The notes below the pieces were generated by a model. That model saw only the letters and a list, made by a program, of their open reading frames with translations. It had not been told where the DNA came from and made no database searches. Both the position numbers and the translations under genes were made by a program. From Lepraria neglecta (lineage: Eukaryota > Ascomycota > Lecanoromycetes > Lecanorales > Stereocaulaceae), in assembly GCA_033220425.1 (NCBI GenBank), contig CM065653.1, positions 2,604,001-2,668,000 of the forward strand: a DNA stretch of 64,000 nt, in the 5' to 3' direction. Positions 44,511 through 56,567 of this stretch are shown piece after piece (the first letter of the stretch is position 1; each line of letters begins with the position of its first letter).

Positions 44511-45136
44511 ATGAAGCTTTCACCCGCCCTCCAATCACTTGCAACAGCTCTGCGCATCCCCATTCATGCTCCGATTAGACATGCCTGCTGTCTCGTCATC
44601 CCCAGCTTCCAACGTCCACAATCGCATACCCAAACCTCCACATTCTCTACAATGCCTAAGACCCTAGCAAAAAACACCGGAAGACCCAAACAAGACCCCA
44701 GAATAAGTCCGTCATCCCTATTGCAGCTTTCCCTACCTCCCTTCTGACCCTCTCCCTCCCAGCTCTCATACGCTACCATCTCCACCACCCCTTAACACCC
44801 CGTCCCCTCCGCCTCTCGCGCCAACGCGCTCTCCGCCACTGGACGATTCACCGCGCCGCCCAGCTCCTCCTGCACCGGGACCGCGATTTACGAGAACGAG
44901 AACTAGAGCGCCAATACAATGCCATGCGGGGTGCAATGGAGGAATTACGGTTAGGGCTAGGGGATGGTGGGAGGCTCTATAGGCAGGCTGTTAGTAGAAA
45001 GGGGATTTATGGGGGATTGTCGGTCGGGGAGATGGGTGGGGTGGTTGGGAATGGGGGCATTCCGGTTGAGTATGCAAGGGCACAGACGGATGGGCCGCCG
45101 AGGGTTGGTTGGGATCATTCGTGGACTAGGGGGTGA
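44511..45136 (+). CDS. Mitochondrial large-subunit ribosomal protein mL40 (MRPL28 family)
   Basis: Exon 1 44,511-44,706, intron 44,707-44,762 (56 bp), exon 2 44,763-45,136. The total is 570 nt, 189 aa. The N-terminus is Ser/Arg-rich without acids, as expected for mitochondrial import. The conserved core follows: GRPKQDPRI-TLIRYHLHHPLTPRPLRLSR, RALRHWTIHRA, a charged helix ERELERQYNAMRGAMEELR, and the end VEYARAQTDGPP...WDHSWTR. These match the fungal mL40 family. An in-frame upstream Met at 44,430 is less likely because the mRNA context at 44,511 (CCACCATGA) is good. Convergent with Rho2, 382 bp apart, with nothing recognised between. Confidence 0.88.
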
Positions 45137-45518
45137 CAGGATATTCTGGATTGATGACTCTGTTGAGTTGTGCATTTGGGGGGACCTTCCGTTGATCTAT
45201 GCATGGCCTCTGGCGCTTGGAGCGAACAGCATAATGTACAATACAGAGCGAAGACATGGTATATTTCGCAGCTGAATTCAAGTGGATGAGACCCTATTCC
45301 GGGGTGGAAGGAAACACAACATGGATTGTCTAATGCTTTTGCTGCCTACTTCGTGACGTGGATCCGCCACAGTAAGTATTCCTAAGAATGAAAGCAGCTC
45401 CGAAGCCAACACCGGAATAATGCTAAGGTATGGAAATGGGTCCATGCAAGACCCCAGCCAGGACGTAACCTTCGTAAATTATTAACAGCAGTGTGCAAGA
45501 TCGTATTCAATCAGAGCT

Positions 45519-46571
45519 TCATAAGATAACACAGCATCCTCCTCTTTCACCCTTCTCAAACGTAAGGAGGGCAGCTCGAGTCGCTGCTTCAAAGACATCA
45601 TCCACTCCTTCGCCGGTCAGAGATGAACACTCTAGGTATTTCCGTGCGCCTATCTCACGAGCAGTGTTCGTCCCTTCATTCTCTGCGGTGAAGAGTGAGG
45701 ACTTCTTGCGCATCTCTTCTTGGGCCACCGGGTCTTCTCGTAGATCTTTCTTCAGGCCAACCAGTATGATGGGAACTCCAGGGCAGCGCTCATTGGCTTC
45801 TTCGACCCACTGTACGAATTAGCAAATCAATCACCAGCTGTTTGCTTGGCATCCATATGAATGTACCTTGTGTTTTACGTTGTCCAGTGAGTCTGGCGTG
45901 TCAATCGAAAAGCCGATTAGAATGACATGTGCTTTTGAATATGCAAGAGGTCGTAGCCGTTCGTAATCTTCTTGGCCAGCGGTATCCCATAATGCTAATT
46001 GTACAGACTTGCCGTCTACTCTGCAGTCTGTAACGTAGTTCTCAAAAACTGTTGGCACCTGCAGCAGGGCGAGGTCTTTGTTCAGCAACGTTCTAACCCG
46101 TGTTGTGTATACGTTATGCTAGACAATTTCAAGAGGATTTGTCGGCTTACATAATGCTATCAACAGTTAGCCATGGGATCAGCGGGAATGGCAGTAGCAC
46201 TTACTGTTGGGAAATACCCGAGCGTAAAGACACTGAGAAGGCTCGTCTTGCCGCAGGCGCCGTCACCAATGATCACGAGCTTTCTAGACGTTCACCAATA
46301 ATTAACAAGTACTCCAAGACGAAGTATTTCCAATAATGATGGTGCACGTGAGGCCTTCGACGAGGAGAATGCTTCCGAAGAAAGTCTTCCCGCGAAAAGC
46401 CAGCTTCCTCCTGAGCCCGTCTATGATTTTCTTAGGACATGGCAATCTAGGAAGCTGTCCACGAGAGACTGCATCTCCAAACAGCCCCTCGCCTCTTGTG
46501 TTCTAGCAGGAACTTTGAGAAGCCGTCACAGGTGCAGGCATCCCCAATTTCGAACCGACGTACCTTCGCAT
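45519..46571 (-). CDS. rho2: Rho-family small GTPase, Rho2 type
   Basis: Exons (minus): 46,571-46,564 (8 nt, start, provisional), 46,283-46,205, 46,156-46,151 (6-nt microexon), 46,058-45,867 and 45,809-45,519. The total is 576 nt, 191 aa. The P-loop is GDGACGKT and the effector loop [17 protein letters not shown], where the His-Tyr comes from the microexon. [48 protein letters not shown] and the C-terminus GGCCVIL (CAAX box for geranylgeranylation plus an extra Cys for likely palmitoylation) fit Rho2, a plasma-membrane switch in cell-wall integrity and polarity. Start assignment: ATGCGAAG followed by GTACGT restores MRRKLVIIG in frame, but it needs a 280-bp intron and should be treated as a candidate. 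Divergent from NST1. Confidence 0.9.
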
Positions 46572-47379
46572 CGCATTTTGTGCCTGTTGTTGTGCCATTC
46601 TGGAACTCTGGTCTTCTTATCCCAATGTACAGACAATGGGCAGACCCCTTTTTCGGCGAGGGTAAAAGTGAGGGATATCCTCTTATTCTTGAGGTCGGAG
46701 GTTGTCCCGTAGTGGTTCTAGTGTTGGCCTTTAAGTATGTCCAATAATAGCTCTTTCCTGTCTTCGGCTCGGGAAATTCACTTGAACACCAGGCAGATTA
46801 TCAGTCTCCACCGAGGAATCGCTGTGTGTACGGAGAGGCTGGGGTGGCATTAAACGACAGACCCGCCGTCATCAATCCAATACGATACGGTATATGAAAA
46901 TAGAATGTGCTCGTCAATTTAAACAAGCGTGGGCGAGGGTAAGCTGTAAAAGGAAGAGATCTGACGTAGCTGTACGTTGGTTCACCGCAAAGTCCCTAGT
47001 ACCTGGCCGAGAGACGGAATTAATACGATACGTATAGGGCCTAGTGGTAAACTATCAATCATGAGTGGGACCCACGGACAAAGCAAACTCATTCAACACG
47101 CCACGAAAAGCTTCTCTCCCAAGGTACTGACTCGAGGCTTCGGTGTCTGTCTTCTCCATACACTATACATTCTCTATCACTGCCTCGGAAATCCGCCTCC
47201 TTGCCACCACGTGCATTCCTACATCATCTCGGAAAACCCTACTGTCACCTGACGACGAAAGCTTGTTTTAGCAATTCTGGCAGGTCCTAGGCAGTACTCG
47301 AGATCTGTTGGGACCCCATCACAAACCCTGTCTACCCTTTTCGTGGATACACGTCAAGGACTTCCAGTTGGCAGCAAAA
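46572..47379. promoter_or_regulatory. Divergent promoter region Rho2/NST1
   Basis: About 0.8 kb, no gene supported. Short frames at 46,496-46,747 overlap Rho2 5' intronic and leader sequence only. Confidence 0.45.
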
Positions 47380-50300
47380 ATGCCGTCCAATGCACAGGCT
47401 AAGACGTCAGGGCCAAAGAACTTGAAGCCACCAGCCTCGAAGAATGCCTCAAAGGCTGCTTCTGCTAAGGACGTTACGCCTTCTAACTCCCAGGCCCATG
47501 CTATGAAGCCCCCCGAGACTACGAACACCAATAAGCCAGCAGGCAAAACTCCCCCGGGAGCAGCGTCAGCTGGCCAGGCACCACCAATGGCTAAAGTTCC
47601 TCCTCAGGAAGCTGTTGACGAGGCAAATAGTAGTACTGGTGTCAACAAGAAGAAACAGAAGAGACGTCAAAAAGAGGCCGCCCGGAAAGCTGCAGAGCAA
47701 CCTCCGATGGCGGGGTCCCAACTTGGACAAGGTCCCACCAACGACAGTGCATATGAGGATATCATTACTGAAATGGCTGCAGCACAGGCTCAGGGGCAGG
47801 CTAATGGCTTCCACTACGAAGGCTCTGACTACGAAGACCCGGAACAATATGAACCCGAAGAAGGGGACGATGTATACTACACAGACGATCTGAATCGGCG
47901 GTACCAGACCAATTATGCTCCTCCCCAATCGAATGGGCATGCCCACCACACTTACGCAGCTCCGGAGCCTCTAGGCGGTAAAACCAAGAAGAAAAAGAAG
48001 CCCAAGGGCAGTGGATCCTCTGAGAGTGCCTATACACCAGCAAACCTAATGCCGCTTTCACCCCCACGGTCATTCCAACCTCCTCCACCGCCGCCTCCAC
48101 CGCCTTCGGGAACCCATCACCCCGCACATCACGACTCTAAAGACCGTATCTGGAATACATCAACCGCAGAAGAACGCGAGAGGATCAAGGAATTCTGGCT
48201 GTCACTGGGTGAAGAAGAACGCCGCTCCTTAGTCAAGGTGGAAAAGGAAGCCGTCCTGAAAAAGATGAAGGAGCAGCAGAAGCACTCTTGTAGTTGCACT
48301 GTATGCGGTCGAAAGCGCACTGCGATCGAGGAGGAACTCGAAGTACTTTACGACGCTTATTATGAAGAGCTAGAGCAGTACGCTAATGGAGATGGTGGTA
48401 AGCGAGGCAGCAACGAGGATGGAACGCCGATGATAGCATCGAATCGAATGTATCCCCACCCAATGGCTCGTGTACCGCCTAATCGACATCCTCAAAGTCT
48501 CAATCGACGATCTTCCAGAGGCCGTATTCAGGAAATTGGAGACGATGACGAAGCAGCCGACGACGCGGACTATAGTGAGGATGAAGATGATGAGGATCTT
48601 AGCGACGATGAATTGGCAGAAGAGCCCACACGAGAAGCGGTGGACTTTTTCAACTTCGGCAAAAACCTCACCGTGCAAGGTTCGTCATGTGCCCGCATAC
48701 GCAGTCATAGACGCACTGTGCTGATGCTTTAGTAGGGGGGATACTAACTGTTGCAGATGATCTTCTCAAAAACGATGGCAAGAAGTTCATTGAGATGATG
48801 GAGCAGCTTGCCGAGCGTCGGATGCAACGAGAAGAGGAAGCACAATTCGCTGCGGCCGGGATGGGTCATAATCACGGTCCGCCTCTGAACGACGAGGACT
48901 ATGACGATGACGACGATGAAGAGTATGATAGCCAAGAAGACGATGAGTTTGACGAAGAGGACGAAATGGTAAACGCGTCATTGGCACACTTTTCAATGGC
49001 CTGCTGACGATGAGTAGGAGTCAATGACCGAGGTACAACGTATGGATGAGGGGCGTAGAATGTTTCAGATATTCGCAGCGCGAATGTTTGAACAACGAGT
49101 CCTGACGGCGTATCGAGAGAAAGTGTCTTGGGAGAGGCAACAAAAGCTCATCGAAGAACTAGACGCTGAATCCCGTGTCGACGCCCAACGTGAGGCCAAA
49201 AAAGCCAAGGAAGCGCAGAAGAAGAAGGACAAGAAACGTCAGCAGAAAATAGCCAAGGACGAAGAGAGGGCTAAACGTGAAGCGGCAAAGGCAGCCGAGG
49301 AAGCTGCTGCCAAAGCGCTCGAGGAGAAAAAGGCTGAGGAGCTTCGTCAGAAGAAAGAGGAGCAACGCAAAAAGAAGGAGGCAGAGAAGAAAGCTCAGGA
49401 AGAGGAAAAGCAACGGAAGGAAGCAGAGAAACAGAGACGACTCCAAGAAACAAAGGACCAACAGGCAGAGCAAGAGCGAAAACACAGAGAACAAAAGGAG
49501 CGAGAGAGGAAGAAGCGTGAGGAGATTAAGAAGAAAGAACGCGAGGACCGAGAAGCGAACGAAGCAGACGCGAGACAAAAGAAGGAGCGCGAGGCAACGG
49601 AGAGAAGAGAGCGCGAAGCCAAGGCAAAGGCTGAAACTGAAGCTAAAGATCAGAGCAAAAAGGACGATCTAGCTGCAAAACAGTTTGCACCTACGATTGC
49701 CATGAGGCCGTCCCCAGTACACATTCCCTCATCAGCAGCTTCACTGCCTCCAGGCCTTCACCCACCTCACACGACAAGCAGCCATGCCTCCCCACACCTC
49801 CAAATCGCCACTCCAGTCATACCAAAGGCCCCTACGCCCGTACGCCCACGCCAGCCCTCGTTTCAAGAATCTCACAATACATCTCCCAAGACATCCCAAC
49901 CTGCTTCGAGTTCCACGACGTCACCTAGTGTCTCTAATGCTCAGCAGATTGGGACATCATCTATGCCAGGGAAATCCACAAACCCACCCCCTCTAGCACA
50001 GCAACCCCAACCACCTTCTCGGTATTCTCCTATCGGAGCTTCGCCTGGTCAAGTCACTCAGCCTCCAGGATTTCCTAGCATGCCACCGATGGCTGGGAAT
50101 GGCTTCTCCCCAGCTGCCGGATCTCCATTGTCGCCGATGACGCAACAGACACCATACAATCCTACCATGCATTCAAATCAGCCCCCAATCGGTAGTGGTC
50201 AGTACAGAAACTTCGTGCCCCCAAATGGAATGCCGTTCCCACCTGGCATGAATGCACCCAGGCAGATGCCACAAGCATTAGCACGCATGGTGGATTCCCA

Positions 50301-51394
50301 ACCGGTACAAGCATCCGCGGGAGGGTTTTCTGGTACTAGCCCCGTTGATGTCGGTCGCTATGGTATGTCTCGTGATAACATACCTTCGCAATCCCACTCC
50401 AGGAATACGTCGGCATCTTATGATAGGACCACCTTTGAAAATCCGAGTATCCCAGCGCCAACGCAAACGAACAAATATCCAGCCCCGATCCAACGGCCCT
50501 CAAGCGTTGCTCCTCACCAGCAAGGACAGGACGATATGCATGCAAACACCGATATTGACGACCTCAGCAACCATCTTGGAAGTAAAGCATTGCTAGGCGA
50601 TAACGATGTTCCATTGGACCCTCAGCCTATCGGCTCGCGACAAGTAAGCATGGCACCTGGTGCCCCACGAGCCGTACGACCAGGGTTTGGGACTAACCAG
50701 GGGTTCCCTGACCCTTTTGGTAGTAAGTGGTACCTAATGACTAGAGGAGTCACCGCTAATTGCATGTTATCTAGCTACGAGAATGGATAACCTTCCTCGT
50801 GGTATGCACAATGGGAACGGGAACAGCTGGCCAGCTCAGCAGTCGCCGTTTGGAAACCCCCCAATGTCAGGCCCGCCGTCATGGTCAAATATGCCTGGTG
50901 AGGAAGACAGCCCTGAAATTCGACCGAGTTTTCTGCTAACGTCTATAGGCTTTGGTCGAGCGAACAACAATAACACCTTCGGCTCGGCTGGTGGTCCTAT
51001 TCGGGGAAATATATCTCGCCCTTTGACACTTCGGATACTTGTTCGCACAGCATGCGAGAAGTTGGCATCTCGCGCTCCTGCCAACCCAAACGGGTGGCAT
51101 CGCGCTGAAGATGTGCATCGCGAGGTTCAAATTGCGAATCTTGCACCTGCACATGAAGGCCAGGTGTCAATGCAAGAAATGTTGGAGATTTGTGACACTG
51201 AGGGTAATCAACAAAATGGTGGTGGCTCTTTCTCTACTTTCCAGGATCAAGGGAGTCTTTACATCAGATTCGAATGTGGCCGGAACGCCTCTTTGAGTGG
51301 TAGAGGTGCGCCAGGGGATATCGGTAGTCCCATAATCGGAGGAGGAGTAATGCCCGCGATTGGTGGGCAGAGGCCTTTTCAGGCAAATTATTGA
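47380..51394 (+). CDS. NST1: Stress response protein NST1
   Basis: Exons 47,380-48,679, 48,757-48,968, 49,018-50,722, 50,775-50,897 and 50,949-51,394. The total is 3,786 nt, 1,261 aa; introns 77, 49, 52 and 51 bp, the first with a clear ATACTAAC branch site. Order of parts is a Lys/Ala/Pro-rich N-terminus, a PPPPPPPPP tract, the conserved block [22 protein letters not shown]...[12 protein letters not shown], an acidic run ([15 protein letters not shown]), a long highly charged Glu/Lys coiled coil (about residues 570-740), a Pro/Gln/Ser-rich disordered region and a small C-terminal domain. This is the NST1 family, known in yeast as a negative regulator of salt tolerance and linked to mRNA-decay bodies. 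An in-frame upstream Met at 47,308 would add 24 residues. ATG 47,380 is preferred because the family starts near PSNAQ-type sequence. Confidence 0.93.
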
Positions 51395-51737
51395 GCTTCT
51401 TTGGCCTTGTCTTACGTGCTACTGCAATCATGCGTCTTGTACGAGCTTTCTGCGAGCTCTGTGCTTACCCGGTATTCTCGTGCATTGCTAGAGGGAAGAG
51501 ACTTCATGGCTACTCATTGTAAGATAGCCTTGCATTGCTGCATCTGACTTGCATTTGCTGCAGTCTTGGACCTCATTTTTCAGCCGTAGTCTCGGTGACT
51601 TCTGGCCAAAAAGGATCACTGCAGCTATTGCACAAGTCACACTTTTACCCATCAGCTCGACACCTTTTACAATAGAGTGGGTTGGGATACGCTTTTGTTC
51701 ATCAATCGTAGCGTTTGGTGCTGCTCGTCCTTATACT

Positions 51738-52685
51738 TTACTGATTCTCGTCCAACCTTTCTAAGAACCCAACCACTCTCTTCACAAGATCCTCAAGACC
51801 CTTCCCGCCTTCTTTAAGCGTATGTGTCGCTCCACCCACAACGCCACTCCTTTCATCAATCACCCCACCACCTCTTCTCACATGCTCATGCCACCTCTCT
51901 ACCATCTTCATCTTATCTACTGTACTAGGCACATACTGGTCCCTCCCACTAAACAAAAAGCTCAACCTCGTTACTATCTTCCCCAACGCTCCGAATGTCT
52001 TCTCTAACCTCTTGTCCTCAAGATCGCTACTGAAGTAATCATCTTCACCTGCATGCAACGGTCCTGGACTCGCGAGGCTGAGAAACCTCTTCGCTGAAAC
52101 AGGCGCGGACATGAATAATGATTTCGTCGCGCTGAACGGTAGTATATCGTCTGCTCTCCCTTCATCTATATATGATTGTGCAAGGGCGCAACTGGAATCA
52201 TACGAAGAAGGCGGGAGGAACATGGTCATTACTTCGCGGTCACTCGCACTTGCCTGGAAAATCGCGCCATCAACATTCGGCAGCGCAGGCTTGGAAAGCA
52301 GGTAATGCATGATTTGTTGGCTCCCCGTCGAATGCCCCAGCAGCACTATCCGTCCCTCAGGTCTTAACTTCCGGAAATGTTCAACCAGCACTGCTATTTC
52401 CGCAACATCTTCCCCCAAAGACGAGAACCCCCATTGTCTATATGCCGAAGATAGGACAGGTTCCGTGATAGTCCAAGTGGAAGGTGTTGCATGGACAAGT
52501 GGAGGGACGAAAGGCACGGTAAGGAGCCCGTCGAATAGACCGCCTAGGAAGATAAGGGTGTTTGTTGAGGGATCCGAGAAGCCATGGGAGTGCTCGAAGG
52601 CTGTGAGGGGTGGGGGAGGGAAGCCACCTGTGCTGGGGCGAGAGATGCGGTGGAGAACGCCGGGGTGGATGTCTGGACTGGTCAT
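51738..52685 (-). CDS. DUF1749 alpha/beta hydrolase
   Basis: Single exon. From the Met at 52,685 (TSPDIHPGVLHRIS) the protein is 315 aa; an upstream in-frame Met at 52,775 would add a 30-residue Pro/Ser-rich stretch atypical of the family. Features are an early strand NTLIFLGGLFDGLLTVPF, the nucleophile elbow LLGHSTGSQ (Ser about 119) and a late GRDQYVP acid region. A His in ATHTLKEG near the end completes a likely catalytic triad. DUF1749 proteins are widespread in fungi and plants with unknown substrate. Tail-to-tail with NST1 (343 bp, nothing recognised) and divergent from the TRAPPC12-like gene 206 bp away, probably sharing a promoter. Confidence 0.88.
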   Translation of the reverse strand: MTSPDIHPGVLHRISRPSTGGFPPPPLTAFEHSHGFSDPSTNTLIFLGGLFDGLLTVPFVPPLVHATPSTWTITEPVLSSAYRQWGFSSLGEDVAEIAVLVEHFRKLRPEGRIVLLGHSTGSQQIMHYLLSKPALPNVDGAIFQASASDREVMTMFLPPSSYDSSCALAQSYIDEGRADDILPFSATKSLFMSAPVSAKRFLSLASPGPLHAGEDDYFSSDLEDKRLEKTFGALGKIVTRLSFLFSGRDQYVPSTVDKMKMVERWHEHVRRGGGVIDERSGVVGGATHTLKEGGKGLEDLVKRVVGFLERLDENQ

Positions 52686-52891
52686 CTTTGATGCTCTGGG
52701 AGAAGTGGTGGGGGAAGCTTCTAGGGCGGGGCAGCAGGGGGGTTGGGGCGGAGAAGCTGGGCGATCTCCCCGCAAAGGTCACACATACCTGCACAACCTT
52801 CTTAAGCTCACATATCAACCATATCTTTCTTTCAACGCCGATTGCTTACAATCACTTTACTTTCGCGGCCTTACCACACTAATTGCCGAAG

Positions 52892-54348
52892 ATGGCGAGT
52901 CCATTACCCTCGGGAGGGAGCTCAACGCCCAAACGACACAGCAGGAATATCTCCATCAATCGAGGTAGCTATTGCTCACCCCTTCAGACCTGCTATCGCT
53001 TCTGGACCACTCCACTGACACGTCTGCAGCTCCTCTAGCAAGACGTGCAACCAAAGGCCCTCTCCATATAGACGAGTATGTTGCCCCATTCTCCCACCAC
53101 GTAGGATGTTGATGTCCCAGTCCTCTAGCACCTGGAGCTCCTCCTGCACAGGAGACCGTCACAGCTGAAGCTGCAAATACGCCAGTACCCAATACGCCAG
53201 TACCCAATACGCCTTTCAGCCCAGAACGCCCTGTAGCAGAAATCGCGAAAGCACCCCGGCCCGCGCCAGCAAAAGATTTCAGCTACCTCCTCCGCCCGGA
53301 AATCTACCACCCTCTTTCTCAACTCGTAGGTCTCCCTCTAACACTCGTTTCACTCCACAGCTAACAGCCCCCCAGGATCTCCCTCCCCCATTCCGAACAC
53401 CAATCCACCAACCAGCCCCCTCAGCCTCCCTCTCCACTCTCCTCTCACACCACAACTTCCGCTCCGCAGCCACAGCCTCTGGTCTCCGTCTCTGCACCCT
53501 GCCTCCCCCTCCACCGGCCGAGCTTTTCTCTCTGATCTATACTCGCCTGGCCTGCTTGACGCTAATCAACCACCTCCCCTTCGCAGCCGAGGAGTCGAAA
53601 GCGCTACAGGATATCAAATCCCCTTTCTACAAAGATGAAATCTCGAAGAAGAATACCCTACCCTGGGAATTGAGGGTGCTGGTTGTGCGATTGCAGGGCG
53701 TGGGGTATGGGGATGAGAGAAGGGGAGTGGGTGGGTATTACGAGCTCGCGCGGGAAGCAAGAGCAGAGATAAAGGAGGCGAGCGACGAGGAAGGGAGGGG
53801 GGATGTGGAAAGAGAGACTAAAAGAGCTGGGAGTGTTTGTGGCTAATGCATTGATTGAGATGGGGGATCTGGGCGCTGCGGCGAGACACCTTGAGACGTT
53901 GAGGCCGAGGGATGGGAGGGAGGATGAGGTGCTGATGGGGAGGTTGGCGCTGTTTTATACCAACCTTGGGGATGTGGATGCTGCGAGGCGGTGTCTTGGA
54001 TCTTCCAGCTCCTCAAACGCTACACTGGCCCCGTTCCTCAGTATGGCAGAAGGCCGCTACTCTGACGCTGTGGACGAATGGCGCGCTCTCCCACAAAGCG
54101 ATCTAGTGACTCAGAATCTCGCCGTGTGCCTATTCTATACTGGAAGGGTAGACGAGACGTTGGGGCTATTAGATGGGTTGGTGGAGAAGGGGAGGAGTTT
54201 CCATGCCCTGACGTTTAATCTGGCCACTGTATATGAGCTGTGTAGTGAGAAAGGCAGAGAACGGAAGGGGGAGCTGGTGGAGAGAGTAAGAAGGGCGATT
54301 GAGGAACATGGCGGAGGGGAGAGGGGTAGTGGGGATTTCAAGCTGTAG
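52892..54348 (+). CDS. TRAPPC12-like trafficking complex subunit, with an apparent frameshift
   Basis: Exons 52,892-52,964, 53,030-53,075, 53,121-53,325 and from 53,376. Introns are 65, 45 and 50 bp and the first three exons total 108 codons. The N-terminal region is Pro-rich and low-complexity, with a tandem NTPVP repeat. The main domain is helical with TPR-like pairs: LFSLIYTRLACLTLINHLPF, LPWELRVLVVRLQG, GVFVANALIEMGDLGAAARHLETL, LFYTNLGDVDAARRCL and NLAVCLFYTGRVDETLGLLDGL. This fits the TRAPPC12 subunit of the TRAPP vesicle-tethering complex. Between about 53,790 and 53,805 the frame changes by one base in a G-run (GGGAGGGGGG). Protein similarity of the two parts continues across, so this is either a sequencing error or a recent frameshift. 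Confidence 0.75.
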
Positions 54349-54723
54349 GCATTGAATGGAAGAATATAGATCCGAAAATGGTATTTGAATTCATTAATAC
54401 CTATGCTTTGAGCAAAGAGCGAAGAAGCTTTTCTAGCAAGAAGCCAATGAAGCGACGGCTTTTAGTTCCGAAATGTTCTGGCCTCTGAATTCACCATGCT
54501 CCACGGTGGCTCTTTCGGTCAGCGAATAAATCGTGCTCGATGATTGCCCGCTGACGCCAGACTTCCTCCGCTATCCAGAACGGTTCACTGAAATGTCGCA
54601 TGAGTAGATGCCGCTAATGATCGCATACGAGTCGCAAGCGTGAACAAGCCTGACATCTTGAAAACAGTCGCAAAGGTTGATGCCGGAACCGTTACAAGCC
54701 CGCCAATGTCTCGGAAAATGCAC

Positions 54724-56109
54724 CTAAACCACCTCGTTACCCTTAGCCTTCTTGTGTCCCAAAGCTCCATCGCTCCGGTCCATGAGATCGGCTTCGCGCT
54801 TCTTGCCTTTCCCACCTGCAGCTGCACCAGCTTTCGTACGAGCCCACCCGTCGAATGGGCTGATTTTCTTGGCTCTTCGCCCATACGGCGCTAAGTCTTC
54901 AGGCTCCTGAGGCTCCAATGGCGAGCTATCGAGTGCCGCTTTCTTCGTCGAGGATCGAGTTGCATGGCCTGTTGTTGGTGGAGTATGAGGTGAGAAGACT
55001 GTTTGCTTGACTGGAGTGGTGACCTGTTGTTCTTCAAGGTCTGTCATGTCGTGGTCCTGGGGTTCCTCCATATCGGTAGTCGCTTCTTCGTCATCGATGT
55101 TGGAGGCTTCGCGCTCTCGGCGTTGTTGAGGGGTGGGGAAGAGGAGACGGGGCTTTATGGATGAGCTTGTTAAAGTGCGGCCGCCTGATTCTGAACTGTC
55201 ATCTCTGGGTTCTGGATCGTCTTTTGGGAATTTGCGAAAGATCTTCTTGCCACGGCTAGGGGAGGTTAGTCAGTTAAGATATACTGTAAGGTATGCTGCC
55301 GTGGAGACTACTTACAAGACGTATACCATGCCTTCCTCACGATCGAAAGCCTCTTCGATTTCAGGATTGTCCTCAATAGTGTGACCTGCTTTGCGCTTTC
55401 TGCTACTCTTGGCCTTGCTGGGCTCTGGAGGTACATCTTGACCCGGCTTTTCGTAGAATGGATTGTCCTCGCTGGGATCTAGCTCTGGGACCTTATCTTT
55501 GGAATCTGTGTAGATCTGGATCTGATTTTCCGAGCCTGCGTCATCATCGTCTTCCATGGAGCTATACAGTGAGAATCCAACATGTCGCCTATTCCTCCTC
55601 TTGCGTGGTGTTGGCATTGCATCTTCCACAGTATCTGGCCGAGCGGGGAAAAGGACTCTAGCAGCAGCATTGACGGTGGCTGGCTGCACGGGCTTTTTGC
55701 GTGGTGTCTTTGCTGGCGTGGGAAGCATATTCGCAGGATTCAGTGAGGGTGGGTGCAAGGACGGATTATCGGAGGGGTCGTGAGGTTGATCGGGTGAGGT
55801 ATCGCTATTCATGATGCTGGATCCTTCGCCTTGTCGGGATCCTCTGCTCTTTGAGGCCTTCTTACGAGGTGAAGTGTGTGTTGACGAGGGAGGTGAATAT
55901 GTGTGAGGGGCAGAGCGGAGTGTGGTCGGCTTTTTGTGCAGAAGGTCGTCTGAGTGAGGAGGTGGGGTTTCGATAGCGCGTTGAGTACGCGATGAGGACT
56001 GGCGCGAGCTTTTCCGTGTCGATTTATACCGGTGTTCGTCGTATTTTGCACCGTGAAGCGGAGTTGACGGAGTATGTATGGCGGTTCGCAATGGAGGTGT
56101 TGCTGCCAT
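54724..56109 (-). CDS. Conserved fungal nuclear-type protein, rich in CDK sites
   Basis: Exon 1 56,109-55,316, intron 55,315-55,256 (60 bp), exon 2 55,255-54,724. The total is 1,326 nt, 441 aa. Mostly disordered, basic and Ser/Pro-rich, with many S/T-P sites and full CDK consensus sites (TSPRKK, KTPRKK, PTPRKRR). The most conserved-looking blocks are the RVLFPARPDTVEDAMPTPRK region, the VGFSLYSSMEDDDD block, and DREEGMVYVF-RGKKIFRKF across the splice. Several basic clusters (SRKRKAG, GRRAKK, GKGKKRE) look like nuclear localisation signals. I do not recognise a named family. Head-to-head with DASH subunit DUO1 (458 bp) suggests, but does not prove, cell-cycle co-expression. Confidence 0.75.
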
Positions 56110-56567
56110 GCTGCAGCAGGCAGCAATAGGGTGAAGTCTTCAATACAGGGTCGCAATTACCTAGTGCCAGCTATTTCTCAGGTTCGTGATGTAGAGAAAA
56201 AGGCTCACGAGGGTATTAACACCGAGGTGTGATGATGAGTCGTTAAGTGATGCAAATTGGTTCTAGCAGGGTCGTAGACGAGCTGACTTCTCAGCGGAGT
56301 ATCTTATAGCTATGTTGCAAGAGCAAGGAGAGCACTATGCTGGAATAGATATCTAGGATGGAAGAATTGAAGGGCAGTAGTGAGGAGATGTCGGTTGATA
56401 GAATGTGTCTTGGCATTCGTTCGCCGCAGTGGCTGGGAATTAGTGGGGCGGGCTGGAAATCGTAGCGCCGTCAACAACGCGTCTCCCAACTTCATTGAAC
56501 AATTGGCGCGGAAAGTCTCCAATACGATCGTGTGACTATTGATAGTCTTTTCTCATACTCGATCACA
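56110..56567. promoter_or_regulatory. Shared divergent promoter, nuclear protein/DUO1
   Basis: 458 bp between start codons. It contains a 13-bp AACAACGCGTCTC stretch with an MluI-type ACGCGT core at 56,475-56,485 (the MBF-type G1/S box known in yeasts). One occurrence only. Confidence 0.4.

Noticed and set aside
49159-49578. 139-codon Leu/Phe-rich antisense frame
   Set aside because: It is the shadow of the Glu/Lys coiled coil of NST1 on the other strand.
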